Assembly (NCBI GenBank): GCA_023251855.1
Contig: JAHEYA010000170.1
Span: 1-5,932 of the forward strand
Length of the DNA: 5,932 bases
Source: Bacteroidota bacterium
Lineage (GTDB): Bacteria > Bacteroidota > Bacteroidia > 2-12-FULL-35-15
Reading direction: 5' to 3'
In this document: one piece after another, positions 1 through 5,932 of the stretch
How positions within the stretch are numbered: position 1 is the stretch's first letter
Layout of the letters: each line of letters opens with the position of its first letter
Made by a program: the position numbers and the translations under genes
The notes under the pieces: generated by a model
What the model saw: the letters and a program-made list of their open reading frames with translations, nothing else
What the model was told of the DNA's origin: nothing
Database searches by the model: none

Positions 1-1680
1 TCAGGTACTTTTTCAATCGCTTTTACACCTATAAACTATATTTATTTTACTCCGGGAAAGGATACAGTTAAACTGGTGATTACTGATGTGAACGGCTGTA
101 AGGATAGCGTAACACACATTGTAAATGTATATGGCCCAACGCCCGGCTTCAATGCAACTGTAACTGCAGGATGTGCACCACTTGCTACAGTATTGGTAGA
201 TAATTCGGTTTCCGATTCGGCCCTTGTTAAGTGGGTATGGAATTTTGGAGATGGCACACCAAATGATACTGTTTTAACTCCATCTAAAAGTCACGTTTAT
301 GCGTTGCCGGGATCTTACACGGTTACAATGACTGTGACCGACAAGAATGGCTGTGCAAAAACATTCTCGCAACCCCAATACATTAATCCTACTTTCCCTT
401 TTCCGGCTTTTGTTTCGGATTCATTTGCTTGCCGTCATGAGCTTATTGTTTTTAATGCTTCAACCAGTACTGTGTTTCAACCTGCTACCTATACCTGGAA
501 TTTTGGTGATGGTTCTCCGCCTCAAACAGTAGGAGCCGATACCATAAGCCATAGTTATGCTACCGACAATATATATACAGTTACCCTAACCGTTACTGAT
601 GCAAATGGTTGTGATAGTGCTGTTCAACACCAAGTGCGCATTGAACACCCTGTTGCTGCTTTCAATGATTCTGTGCCAACAATCGGATGCCAGTTTACGC
701 AAATGCATTTCAGAGATCACTCTACCGGAACCGCTATAACCGGATGGTTCTGGCAGTTTGGTGATGGTGCTTTTGCTAACCTGAAAAACCCTGATCACAA
801 CTATACAGTCAGAGGACCTTATTTTGTAACCCTTATCGTAACCAATAGTGCGGGATGTACCGATACCATAGTTGACAGCGTTTTTGTTCCGGGACCTGCC
901 GGTTATTTTTCATTTGCTCCAAAATCCGGTTGTCCGCCCCTTACGGTTACTTTTACTGCAGTTAGTAGCACTTCAACGTCCTATGACTGGGATTTTGGTG
1001 ATGGAACTGTTATAACTTTTTCTCCTCTTGCAGTTATTCAACACACCTATACAATTGATCAATTCCCAACACCTCATATGTCTATGCATAGTATACTTCC
1101 CAATGGCATGCCTTGTACCTTAGCTGCTCATGATACAGGTATAATATCTGTTGTTACAATTATACCTAAAGACTCTTTGTTCTCTGATGTTACTTCGGGT
1201 TGTTATCCGTTGACAGTTAATTTTACCGATGCTTCATACCTTCCCACCGGAGCAGCCGATACAATCAATACCTGGACATGGAGTTTTGGGGATCCTGGTT
1301 CAGGAAGCAATAATACATCAGCAATTCAGAATCCATCTCATACCTATGCACAACCGGGAACTTACCAAGTTACCATAAAGGTCACGACAGTTGGTGGTTG
1401 TGGTAATAATAATATTTCTCCTCAATATCCTATAGTTGTTCATCCACATCCTACTGCGGCATTTACTACCAACAAAACGAGCTTTGACCTACCTTATGAG
1501 CAACTGGTTTGTACTAACCTTTCTACCGGAGCAAGTACTTATATCTGGAACTTTGGCGATGGCGGTACTTCTACTGCTACAAATCCTCAATATTTATATT
1601 CATCTGTTGGAACATACCAGATCCAACAGGTTGCTATTTCTCAATTCGGATGTAGGGATACTGCCTATAAGGAGGTAGTA
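1..1680 (+). repeat. Tandem PKD domain array (one partial and six complete copies)
   Basis: Domain boundaries by eye, in visible residues: about 1-45 (partial), 46-130, 131-216, 217-298, 299-387, 388-484 and 485-563. Typical unit: an A-x-F strand, a Gly-Cys pair, Pro-Leu-x-Val-x-Phe, W-x-FGDG, a His-x-Tyr turn, Gly-x-Tyr-x-Val-x-Leu-x-Val, then Asn-Gly-Cys. The copies are clearly diverged at protein level, so this is an old domain array and not a recent DNA duplication. The fifth complete copy (W at 427) has FGDPGSG in place of FGDG. The fourth (W at 330) has an unusual second half, with a Met/His-rich stretch where the usual Gly-x-Tyr-x-Val strand sits. Confidence 0.88.
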
Positions 1681-1992
1681 ACAAATTCGGATGTTATTTA
1701 CCCAAATGCATTTACCCCAAATGGTTCAGGACCCAATGGAGGTACTTATACATTATTTAGTACCGATAATGATGTTTTTTTTCCATACACTTATGGAGTG
1801 GTTGAATATGAATTGAGTATTTATAATCGTTGGGGAGAGTTAGTTTTTGAATCACTTGATATTAAAAAAGGCTGGGATGGTTATTATAAAGGCAAATTAT
1901 GTGATCAGGGTGTTTATGTTTGGAAAGCATATGTTAAACTGAACAATGGAAAAACGTTTTTCAAAAACGGAGATGTAACACTTTTAAGATAG
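1..1992 (+). CDS. Multi-PKD-domain secreted protein with T9SS type B sorting domain (5' partial)
   Basis: The frame is open from base 1 to the TAG at 1990-1992, so the gene begins upstream. The GTG at 76 lies inside a PKD domain and is not the real start. Visible part: 663 residues. Residues 1-45 are the tail of one PKD domain. Six more follow, with core motifs WNFGDG at 80 and 166, WQFGDG at 251, WDFGDG at 330, WSFGDP at 427 and WNFGDG at 516. Residues about 565-663 form the gliding-motility-associated (CHU_C, type B) C-terminal domain. PKD domains are Ig-like beta sandwiches common in large bacterial adhesins and surface enzymes. The type B domain is known to direct cargo through the Bacteroidota T9SS. 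I infer an extracellular adhesin or structural protein. No enzymatic domain is visible, but one could lie in the missing N-terminal part. The propeller gene follows after 46 bp and is probably co-transcribed. Confidence 0.93.
   Translation, partial: SGTFSIAFTPINYIYFTPGKDTVKLVITDVNGCKDSVTHIVNVYGPTPGFNATVTAGCAPLATVLVDNSVSDSALVKWVWNFGDGTPNDTVLTPSKSHVYALPGSYTVTMTVTDKNGCAKTFSQPQYINPTFPFPAFVSDSFACRHELIVFNASTSTVFQPATYTWNFGDGSPPQTVGADTISHSYATDNIYTVTLTVTDANGCDSAVQHQVRIEHPVAAFNDSVPTIGCQFTQMHFRDHSTGTAITGWFWQFGDGAFANLKNPDHNYTVRGPYFVTLIVTNSAGCTDTIVDSVFVPGPAGYFSFAPKSGCPPLTVTFTAVSSTSTSYDWDFGDGTVITFSPLAVIQHTYTIDQFPTPHMSMHSILPNGMPCTLAAHDTGIISVVTIIPKDSLFSDVTSGCYPLTVNFTDASYLPTGAADTINTWTWSFGDPGSGSNNTSAIQNPSHTYAQPGTYQVTIKVTTVGGCGNNNISPQYPIVVHPHPTAAFTTNKTSFDLPYEQLVCTNLSTGASTYIWNFGDGGTSTATNPQYLYSSVGTYQIQQVAISQFGCRDTAYKEVVTNSDVIYPNAFTPNGSGPNGGTYTLFSTDNDVFFPYTYGVVEYELSIYNRWGELVFESLDIKKGWDGYYKGKLCDQGVYVWKAYVKLNNGKTFFKNGDVTLLR
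1693..1989 (+). other. T9SS type B (CHU_C / gliding-motility) C-terminal sorting domain
   Basis: The segment starts at IYPNAFTPNG and ends in the terminal VTLLR. It carries the family hallmarks: the PNAFTPNG entry motif, LSIYNRWGELVFES, the GWDGYYKG turn, GVYVWKAYV, and a last strand of the form Gly-Asp-Val-Thr-Leu-Leu-Arg. In the family this domain is the C-terminal signal recognised by the T9SS translocon. A 300 bp stretch here is about 33% GC, against about 40% for the first 300 bases of the gene. Confidence 0.93.
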
Positions 1993-2028
1993 GTAATATT
2001 TAGGTAATATTTAATAGGTAATATTTAA
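1990..2028 (+). repeat. Three tandem copies of TAGGTAATATT(TAA)
   Basis: Units are 1990-2000 (11 bp), 2001-2014 (14 bp) and 2015-2028 (14 bp). All begin TAGGTAATATT, and the last two add TAA. The first unit begins with the stop codon of the PKD gene. The repeat fills most of the 46 bp gap before the propeller gene, and the last copy ends 10 bp before its ATG. The core AATATT is self-complementary. I see no Bacteroidota-type promoter (TTTG near -33 and TAnnTTTG near -7) in the gap, so a role in transcription start is unsupported. Slippage-derived filler, an mRNA feature or a binding site are all possible. Confidence 0.85.
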
Positions 2029-2038
2029 AAATCAATCC

Positions 2039-3739
2039 ATGAAACAAAAAAATATATTCTTAACGATAATTTTATCTATTACATTTTACCTATTAAATAG
2101 TACATTTTCTGTTGCTCAAAACTGGGCATGGGCAAAGAGTGCCGGAGGATCTCAAAAAGTGGAATCATATGCAATTACTGTTGATAAAATGGGTAACAGC
2201 TATATTACAGGGTGGTTTGAGGACTCTCTAAAATTTGGTTCAACAACCTTAGTAGCTACTGTAACCAGCAATATTTTTGCTAGTGATGTTTTTATTGCCA
2301 AGTATGATGTAAATGGCGTATTCAAGTGGGCAAAAAGAGCGGGAGGAAATAACTATGATTATGGAAATGGGATCACCACAGATGCAAGCGGTAATGTTTA
2401 TGTAATAGGACTTTTTTCTGTAACTGCTACCTTCGGAACACTATCAGTTACCAGTAGTGGTGACTATGATGTTTTCATTGCAAAATATGATCCGAGTGGT
2501 AATGCACTGTGGGTAAAAAAAGGCGGTGGAACAGGTTGGGATGTTGGAAACGGTATCACCATCGACAATTCAGGCAACTGCTATGTTACAGGGGCATACA
2601 GAAATACTGTTACTTTTGGAACAACTGCATTAACAAGTCTCGGAAATTATGATGCTTTTATTGCTAAATATGATAGTACAGGAACTTTTATTTGGGCTAA
2701 AAGTGCCGGAGGGACAGATGATGACAGAGGACAAAGTGTAACTACCGATGCTGGCAACTGCTACATTACAGGATATTTTAACAGCACCGCAATGGTTGGT
2801 AGTACATCACTTATCAGTGCAGGTGGCAGTGATATTTTATTGGCAAAATATGATGCTGCCGGAAATGCAGTATGGGCTAAAAAAGCAGGAGGCACTTTAG
2901 ATGATCAGGGATTATCTATCTCATCAGATGATGGAGGAAATAATTTTATTACCGGCTTTTTTAATGGTGCCTCTTTGTTTGGTGGAGGTCTTGATACAAT
3001 TACTCTTATAAGCGCAGGTGCTGAAGATATTTTTGTTGGGAAATATGATTACAAAGGAGATGTAAAATGGATGAAAAGATTTGGAGGCACGCAACCGGAT
3101 AAGGGCAATGGGATAAGTATAGATACTTCAGGAAATAGCTATGTTGCCGGTTCTTTTTTTGGAACAGCTCAATTTGATACGATTACCTCAGTAAGTAACA
3201 ATCAGGATGATGCATTTGTTGCCGGGCTTAATAATTTAGGTAAAGCAAAATGGGTAGTTCACGGTGGTGGTGTAAATCCTGACATGGGTAAAGGAATAGC
3301 CACGACCAACACAGGAAGTTGTTTTACCACCGGTTTTTTTGGAACAGCTGCATCTTTTGGCACCATCAACGTAAATGGTTTTTCTACAACCGATAATTCT
3401 TTATTCGTTGCAAAAGTGGATAGTACAACCATTGTTAATCCGAGTACCGTAACTGAAGATAATATTAATCTAAAAGGTGTAGTTGTTTATCCAAACCCTT
3501 CTGATACTGATGTTACTGTTCAGTTTGAAACAAGTGTATCTGTTGGCGAAATAAGTGTTGAGTTATATGATGGTGTAGGTAAAATTGTGAAACACAAAAC
3601 AGTTGTTTCTGAAACTAAAAATTCTCAGGATATTAAACAAGTAAAGCTTAACAGAGAAGGTTTGCCTTCAGGACTTTATTTTGTGAAAATTCAGGCGGGG
3701 AATAAAATTTATACTTCACGACTTATGTTGATGAAATAA
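2039..3739 (+). CDS. Secreted SBBP-type beta-propeller protein with T9SS type A sorting domain
   Basis: Complete 566-residue protein, ATG at 2039, TAA at 3737-3739. Residues 1-26 are a clear signal peptide: Lys-rich start, hydrophobic core, cleavage likely after SVA-26, leaving Gln-27. Residues 31-465 are seven repeats of about 60-66 residues with the pattern W-A-K-x-x-GG, D-x-G-x-x-I, D-x-x-GN-x-Y-x-TG-x-F, FG, then D-x-F-I-A-K-Y-D-x-x-G, as in the SBBP beta-propeller family (PF06739). Residues 481-566 are a type A T9SS sorting domain (VYPNPSDTDVTV, LYDGVGK, GLPSGLYFVKI, final LMLMK). I infer a cell-surface or released propeller protein that binds a protein or glycan partner. No catalytic motif is visible. 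The start is supported by the signal peptide and by the A-rich leader without Shine-Dalgarno, normal for the phylum. It probably shares a transcript with the PKD gene. Confidence 0.94.
   Translation: MKQKNIFLTIILSITFYLLNSTFSVAQNWAWAKSAGGSQKVESYAITVDKMGNSYITGWFEDSLKFGSTTLVATVTSNIFASDVFIAKYDVNGVFKWAKRAGGNNYDYGNGITTDASGNVYVIGLFSVTATFGTLSVTSSGDYDVFIAKYDPSGNALWVKKGGGTGWDVGNGITIDNSGNCYVTGAYRNTVTFGTTALTSLGNYDAFIAKYDSTGTFIWAKSAGGTDDDRGQSVTTDAGNCYITGYFNSTAMVGSTSLISAGGSDILLAKYDAAGNAVWAKKAGGTLDDQGLSISSDDGGNNFITGFFNGASLFGGGLDTITLISAGAEDIFVGKYDYKGDVKWMKRFGGTQPDKGNGISIDTSGNSYVAGSFFGTAQFDTITSVSNNQDDAFVAGLNNLGKAKWVVHGGGVNPDMGKGIATTNTGSCFTTGFFGTAASFGTINVNGFSTTDNSLFVAKVDSTTIVNPSTVTEDNINLKGVVVYPNPSDTDVTVQFETSVSVGEISVELYDGVGKIVKHKTVVSETKNSQDIKQVKLNREGLPSGLYFVKIQAGNKIYTSRLMLMK
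2129..3433 (+). repeat. Seven SBBP propeller repeats
   Basis: Repeats by residue: 31-96, 97-157, 158-218, 219-278, 279-343, 344-404 and 405-465. Each begins with a tryptophan. The first and fifth are longer (66 and 65 residues, with extra loop residues before the D-x-F-x-x-K-Y-D strand). The last two have a decayed end: AGLNNLG replaces AKYDxxG in the sixth, and AKVDSTT in the seventh. Seven units would fit one closed seven-bladed propeller. This is inferred from the count and not shown by the sequence alone. Confidence 0.87.
3479..3736 (+). other. T9SS type A C-terminal sorting domain
   Basis: Residues 481-566 show VVVYPNPSDTDVTV, a strand pair around VELYDGVGKIV, LPSGLYFVKIQAG and a hydrophobic-basic end (SRLMLMK). 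These are the standard elements of the Por-secretion-system type A domain, which in studied Bacteroidota is removed after export while the cargo is attached to the surface or released. A short linker (about 466-480) separates it from the propeller. Confidence 0.92.
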
Positions 3740-3748
3740 GTGGAGGAG

Positions 3749-4072
3749 TCAATTTCCCAGCATTCTCAAACATTTCCATACAATCCTTAAATCATTTTCT
3801 ATTTTATAATCTTTAGAATAAGCCAGGTGTAAGCGATTTCGGGTATCTATACTAATGGTTATTTTTTTTACTGCATCAGCAGGAGAGAGAACTGATGGTT
3901 TTAATTTTGGTAAATGTTCGTTCACATCATTTCCATATCCCACCCACGATTTGAAACTAAATAAAACAGAAAAAATATTTTTTATAAAACCTGTTTTATT
4001 ATGCTGAATTAAAATAAAAATTGGTGAAAGCACTGTAAATAAAAGGCTTGAAAGCACATCAAACAAACGTTT
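3749..4072 (-). other. Degenerate bacterial sugar transferase (PF02397-like) tail lacking its catalytic core
   Basis: Residues 545-566 (KRLFDVLSSLLFTVLSPIFI) look like the opening KRxFD and re-entrant membrane helix of polyprenyl-phosphate sugar-phosphotransferases. Within about 20 residues the sequence reaches SWVGYG (586-591), which aligns by eye with the family's SLVGPRP. LPKLKPSVL (598-606) follows, like the family's LKPG segment, and then YSKDYKIENDLRIVWK (629-644), like the conserved YxxNxSxxxDxxI stretch. The usual middle, with the RVG...FxxYKFRSM block and the DELPQL block with its catalytic acid, is absent. This would remove phosphotransferase activity while keeping the membrane-associated frame. 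The comparison is from memory of the family and not a computed alignment. Confidence 0.72.
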
Positions 4073-5704
4073 ATTGCGTTTGTTTTTTGGCTTACCAATT
4101 GAGTTTACATCAATTATATAAAGGTCACCTGCAGTATCAATAGAATTGCTACCAATGATAGAGAGGCTTTCAGGAGGAGCAATTTTAAAATCAACATTTG
4201 CAGAAACAAGCGTGTGCATATAATCAATTATACGTTGAGAAGAAATATCACGGGAACAAAAAATTACTTCATTGATCTTATAAATTTCAATTACTTCTTC
4301 TATTTGATTAATGTTTCCAATATAGTTGCTGTTAGCACTAACAATATCATCAGCACTCACAAAACCGAGGAAACCAGAATTAATGTTGGTTTGTTTTAAT
4401 AATCCGTTTACCCGTTCAAATTCTTCCTGGTTGCCAATAATTGCAATACGTTTACTGGTATCAACATTTAGATCAAACGATCTTAAACCGACCAAATGAA
4501 ACGTTAATCTTGAAATCAAATAAGAAATTACTACCCAGCCGGTTCCTAATATAATTAACGCTCTTGAGAAACGATATACTTCAGGCAATAATGAATAACC
4601 AATTAAAATTAAGCCTGTTCCAATTAAAATTCCTCTTAAAATATGAAGCAAGCGAATTGGTTTGTCATAACCTCCACTGAGATAAACAGTAAACATCCAG
4701 ATTAATATATATACTGTAAAAGCAATGGTAACAAGTGAATCAGAGTAATACCCTGCTTCAACAATTTTTATATTTTTCTCATAAACATCTTTAATAAAAA
4801 ATAAACCAACTAAGATTAAACCGAAATCAAAGGCTGGTAATGCGATAGATTTTAAAAACCGAATTGTTAGTGCAGCTCCAGCACGCAGGTATATCGCTAT
4901 GTTGATGAGAACAGAAAATAACTGCGCATTGTTTTGAGAAAAATGTTTCTGAGCAAAAAGAACCATTGCTTTGTAAAAAACAAAAACATAATTGATACTG
5001 CTTTTTTTTGTGCTTTCACCTTTGTAGTGAATGATACGTGTTTCAGGGAAATAATAATTTTTATATCCGCCTAAAATAATGCGATATGACAAGTCAATAT
5101 CTTCACCATACATAAAAAAAGCTTCATCTAGCAGTCCCACCTTATCCAATACAGTTTTGCGTAATAACATAAATGCTCCTGAGAGGATTTCCACCTCGTG
5201 AATTTTATCTTCATCTAAAAAACCAAGATGATATCTTCCGAACGTTTTTGATTTAGGAAAAATTTTAGAAAGCCCGATCATTTTATAAAAAGCTACCATT
5301 GGAGTTGGCAAACCACGTTTTGATTCAGGCAAAAATTTTGCTTTTCCATCCAGCATTTTTACACCTAAACCTCCAGCATCAGGTTGTGAATCCATAAACG
5401 CAACAATTTTTTCAAAGGTGTCTTCTTCCACCACAGTATCGGGATTCAATAACAATATGTATTCGCCTTTGGCAATTTTAATTGCTTGATTATTGGCGAA
5501 TGAAAAGCCTGTATTTTTTTTATTTTCGATTAATTGTACTTCGGAAAATTTCGATTTCAGCATGGGTATTGATCCATCAACCGAATTGTTGTCGACAACA
5601 AAAATTTCAGTACTAACATTTTTTGAAGCCTTGCGAACGGAATGTAAGCATTGCTCTAAAAAATGCTGAACGTTATAGTTGACAATGATGACGGAAAGTT
5701 TCAT
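3749..5704 (-). CDS. Family 2 glycosyltransferase fused to a degenerate polyprenyl-P sugar-phosphotransferase-like region
   Basis: Complete 651-residue protein, ATG at 5704-5702, TGA at 3751-3749. Residues 1-280 are a rhamnosyltransferase-like GT2 domain. It shows SVIIVNYN (4-11), VVDNNSVDGS (36-45, nucleotide-binding Asp), NTGFSFANN (64-72), LLLNPDT (84-90, metal-binding Asp position), SGAFMLLRK (175-183), GEDIDLSYR (200-208, acidic catalytic pair) and HYKGES (226-231). Residues about 289-402 hold four likely membrane helices. Residues 418-535 resemble the CoA_binding_3 (PF13727) part of WcaJ/WbaP-type enzymes. Residues 545-651 match the first helix and the C-terminal end of the bacterial sugar transferase domain but lack its core. 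I infer a membrane-anchored transferase that adds a sugar, possibly rhamnose, to a lipid-linked surface glycan. Donor and acceptor cannot be read from sequence. It is probably transcribed with the gene ending 14 bp upstream. Confidence 0.9.
   Translation of the reverse strand: MKLSVIIVNYNVQHFLEQCLHSVRKASKNVSTEIFVVDNNSVDGSIPMLKSKFSEVQLIENKKNTGFSFANNQAIKIAKGEYILLLNPDTVVEEDTFEKIVAFMDSQPDAGGLGVKMLDGKAKFLPESKRGLPTPMVAFYKMIGLSKIFPKSKTFGRYHLGFLDEDKIHEVEILSGAFMLLRKTVLDKVGLLDEAFFMYGEDIDLSYRIILGGYKNYYFPETRIIHYKGESTKKSSINYVFVFYKAMVLFAQKHFSQNNAQLFSVLINIAIYLRAGAALTIRFLKSIALPAFDFGLILVGLFFIKDVYEKNIKIVEAGYYSDSLVTIAFTVYILIWMFTVYLSGGYDKPIRLLHILRGILIGTGLILIGYSLLPEVYRFSRALIILGTGWVVISYLISRLTFHLVGLRSFDLNVDTSKRIAIIGNQEEFERVNGLLKQTNINSGFLGFVSADDIVSANSNYIGNINQIEEVIEIYKINEVIFCSRDISSQRIIDYMHTLVSANVDFKIAPPESLSIIGSNSIDTAGDLYIIDVNSIGKPKNKRNKRLFDVLSSLLFTVLSPIFILIQHNKTGFIKNIFSVLFSFKSWVGYGNDVNEHLPKLKPSVLSPADAVKKITISIDTRNRLHLAYSKDYKIENDLRIVWKCLRMLGN
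4490..4840 (-). other. Four predicted membrane helices linking GT2 and CoA_binding_3-like parts
   Basis: Hydrophobic stretches lie at residues about 289-305 (FGLILVGLFFI), 323-342 (VTIAFTVYILIWMFTVYL), 354-373 (ILRGILIGTGLILIGYSLL) and 380-402 (ALIILGTGWVVISYLI). Four helices before a CoA_binding_3-like domain is the arrangement of WcaJ/WbaP-type phosphoglycosyltransferases. A further moderately hydrophobic segment near 262-285 may be an amphipathic helix closing the GT2 domain. Confidence 0.75.
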
Positions 5705-5718
5705 TGATTTGTTTTGTA

Positions 5719-5932
5719 TTATCTTTCAGATACTTTCAGTCTATGATCCTCCAGTTTTATTCCATAGAAACCTTTGCGGTTTTCAGGAGCAAAATTTCCT
5801 TTTAGTATGTCACCTATTGACCGCCCCGGATAGGGCACAGAGAAATAATAATAAGTACCTTCAATCAATCTATCCTTTCCATTTATTTTAATATAACTGG
5901 TATTCTCTTTTTTGTAAAAAGAAATACTATCG
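5719..5932 (-). CDS. C-terminal end of an unidentified protein (5' partial)
   Basis: On the minus strand the frame is open from the window edge (first full codon 5931-5929) to the TAA at 5721-5719, giving 70 residues. It starts DSISFYKKEN and ends EDHRLKVSER. Its middle holds GTYYYFSVPYPGRS followed by IGDILKGNFAPENRKGFYGI. The composition is that of a soluble, beta-rich protein end; no membrane segment or known motif is visible. I do not recognise the family. Evidence that it is real: the frame is uninterrupted, the amino-acid composition is natural, and the stop lies 14 bp before the glycosyltransferase ATG on the same strand, a typical operon spacing. It may therefore act in the same surface-glycan process, but that is inference from position only. 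Confidence 0.75.
   Translation of the reverse strand, partial: DSISFYKKENTSYIKINGKDRLIEGTYYYFSVPYPGRSIGDILKGNFAPENRKGFYGIKLEDHRLKVSER

Noticed and set aside
76..78. GTG as the start of the PKD gene
   Set aside because: The frame is open to base 1 and the GTG sits in the middle of a PKD domain strand, so the true start is upstream of the window.
586..798. Minus-strand open frame of 70 codons
   Set aside because: It lies wholly opposite well-supported PKD domains and has no domain signal.
1669..1676. AAGGAGGT, a perfect Shine-Dalgarno-like string 14 bp before an ATG at 1691
   Set aside because: It encodes part of YKEVV inside the PKD gene. The ATG that follows is in another frame and reads a short peptide with unnatural composition. 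Bacteroidota rarely rely on such sites.
1993..2038. Promoter for the propeller gene in the intergenic gap
   Set aside because: No TTTG / TAnnTTTG pair at suitable spacing is visible. The AT-rich repeat alone is not enough to call a promoter.
3749..4072. Pseudogene call for the transferase because its phosphotransferase end is incomplete
   Set aside because: The frame is intact, the GT2 motifs are complete and the family's C-terminal segments are preserved after the gap. This points to a maintained variant and not to decay.
4214..4399. Plus-strand open frame of 61 codons
   Set aside because: It is a shadow of the transferase gene, lying opposite the CoA_binding_3-like region, with a low-complexity translation.
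5679..5891. Plus-strand open frame of 70 codons across the right-hand gene junction
   Set aside because: It overlaps, on the opposite strand, the transferase start and the partial gene, both of which have better coding evidence. Its translation shows no recognisable features.

Overview
The window looks like Bacteroidota (Bacteroidetes) DNA, AT-rich at roughly 33-40% GC where I counted. Two adjacent genes end in the two C-terminal sorting domains of the type IX secretion system (T9SS), which is known only from this phylum. The leaders before the two visible start codons are A-rich with no clear Shine-Dalgarno sequence, which also fits. The sequence does not let me name a genus.

Left half, + strand: positions 1-1992 are the C-terminal 663 residues of a large secreted protein whose start lies outside the window. 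It is a row of PKD (Ig-like) domains, one partial and six complete, followed by a type B (gliding-motility/CHU_C) sorting domain. After 46 bp containing three copies of an 11-14 bp repeat comes 2039-3739. This is a complete secreted protein with a signal peptide, seven SBBP-type beta-propeller repeats and a type A sorting domain. Both are predicted to cross the outer membrane through T9SS and be displayed or released; they probably form one transcription unit.

Right half, - strand: a convergent unit whose last gene stops only 9 bp from the propeller gene. The 651-residue protein (5704-3749) starts as a family 2 glycosyltransferase. It continues as four membrane helices, a CoA_binding_3-like domain and a remnant of a polyprenyl-phosphate sugar-phosphotransferase whose catalytic middle appears to be missing. 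Fourteen bases upstream of it ends another gene (5719 to beyond 5932), of which only the last 70 residues are visible and which I do not recognise.

The left pair is cell-surface or adhesion material and the right pair suggests surface glycan synthesis. No tRNA, rRNA, CRISPR, insertion sequence or clear rho-independent terminator was seen. I found no convincing new multi-gene system. The most notable points are the GT2/degenerate phosphotransferase fusion, the regular two-cysteine pattern of the PKD array, the repeat between the two T9SS cargo genes, and the unidentified partial gene at the right edge.
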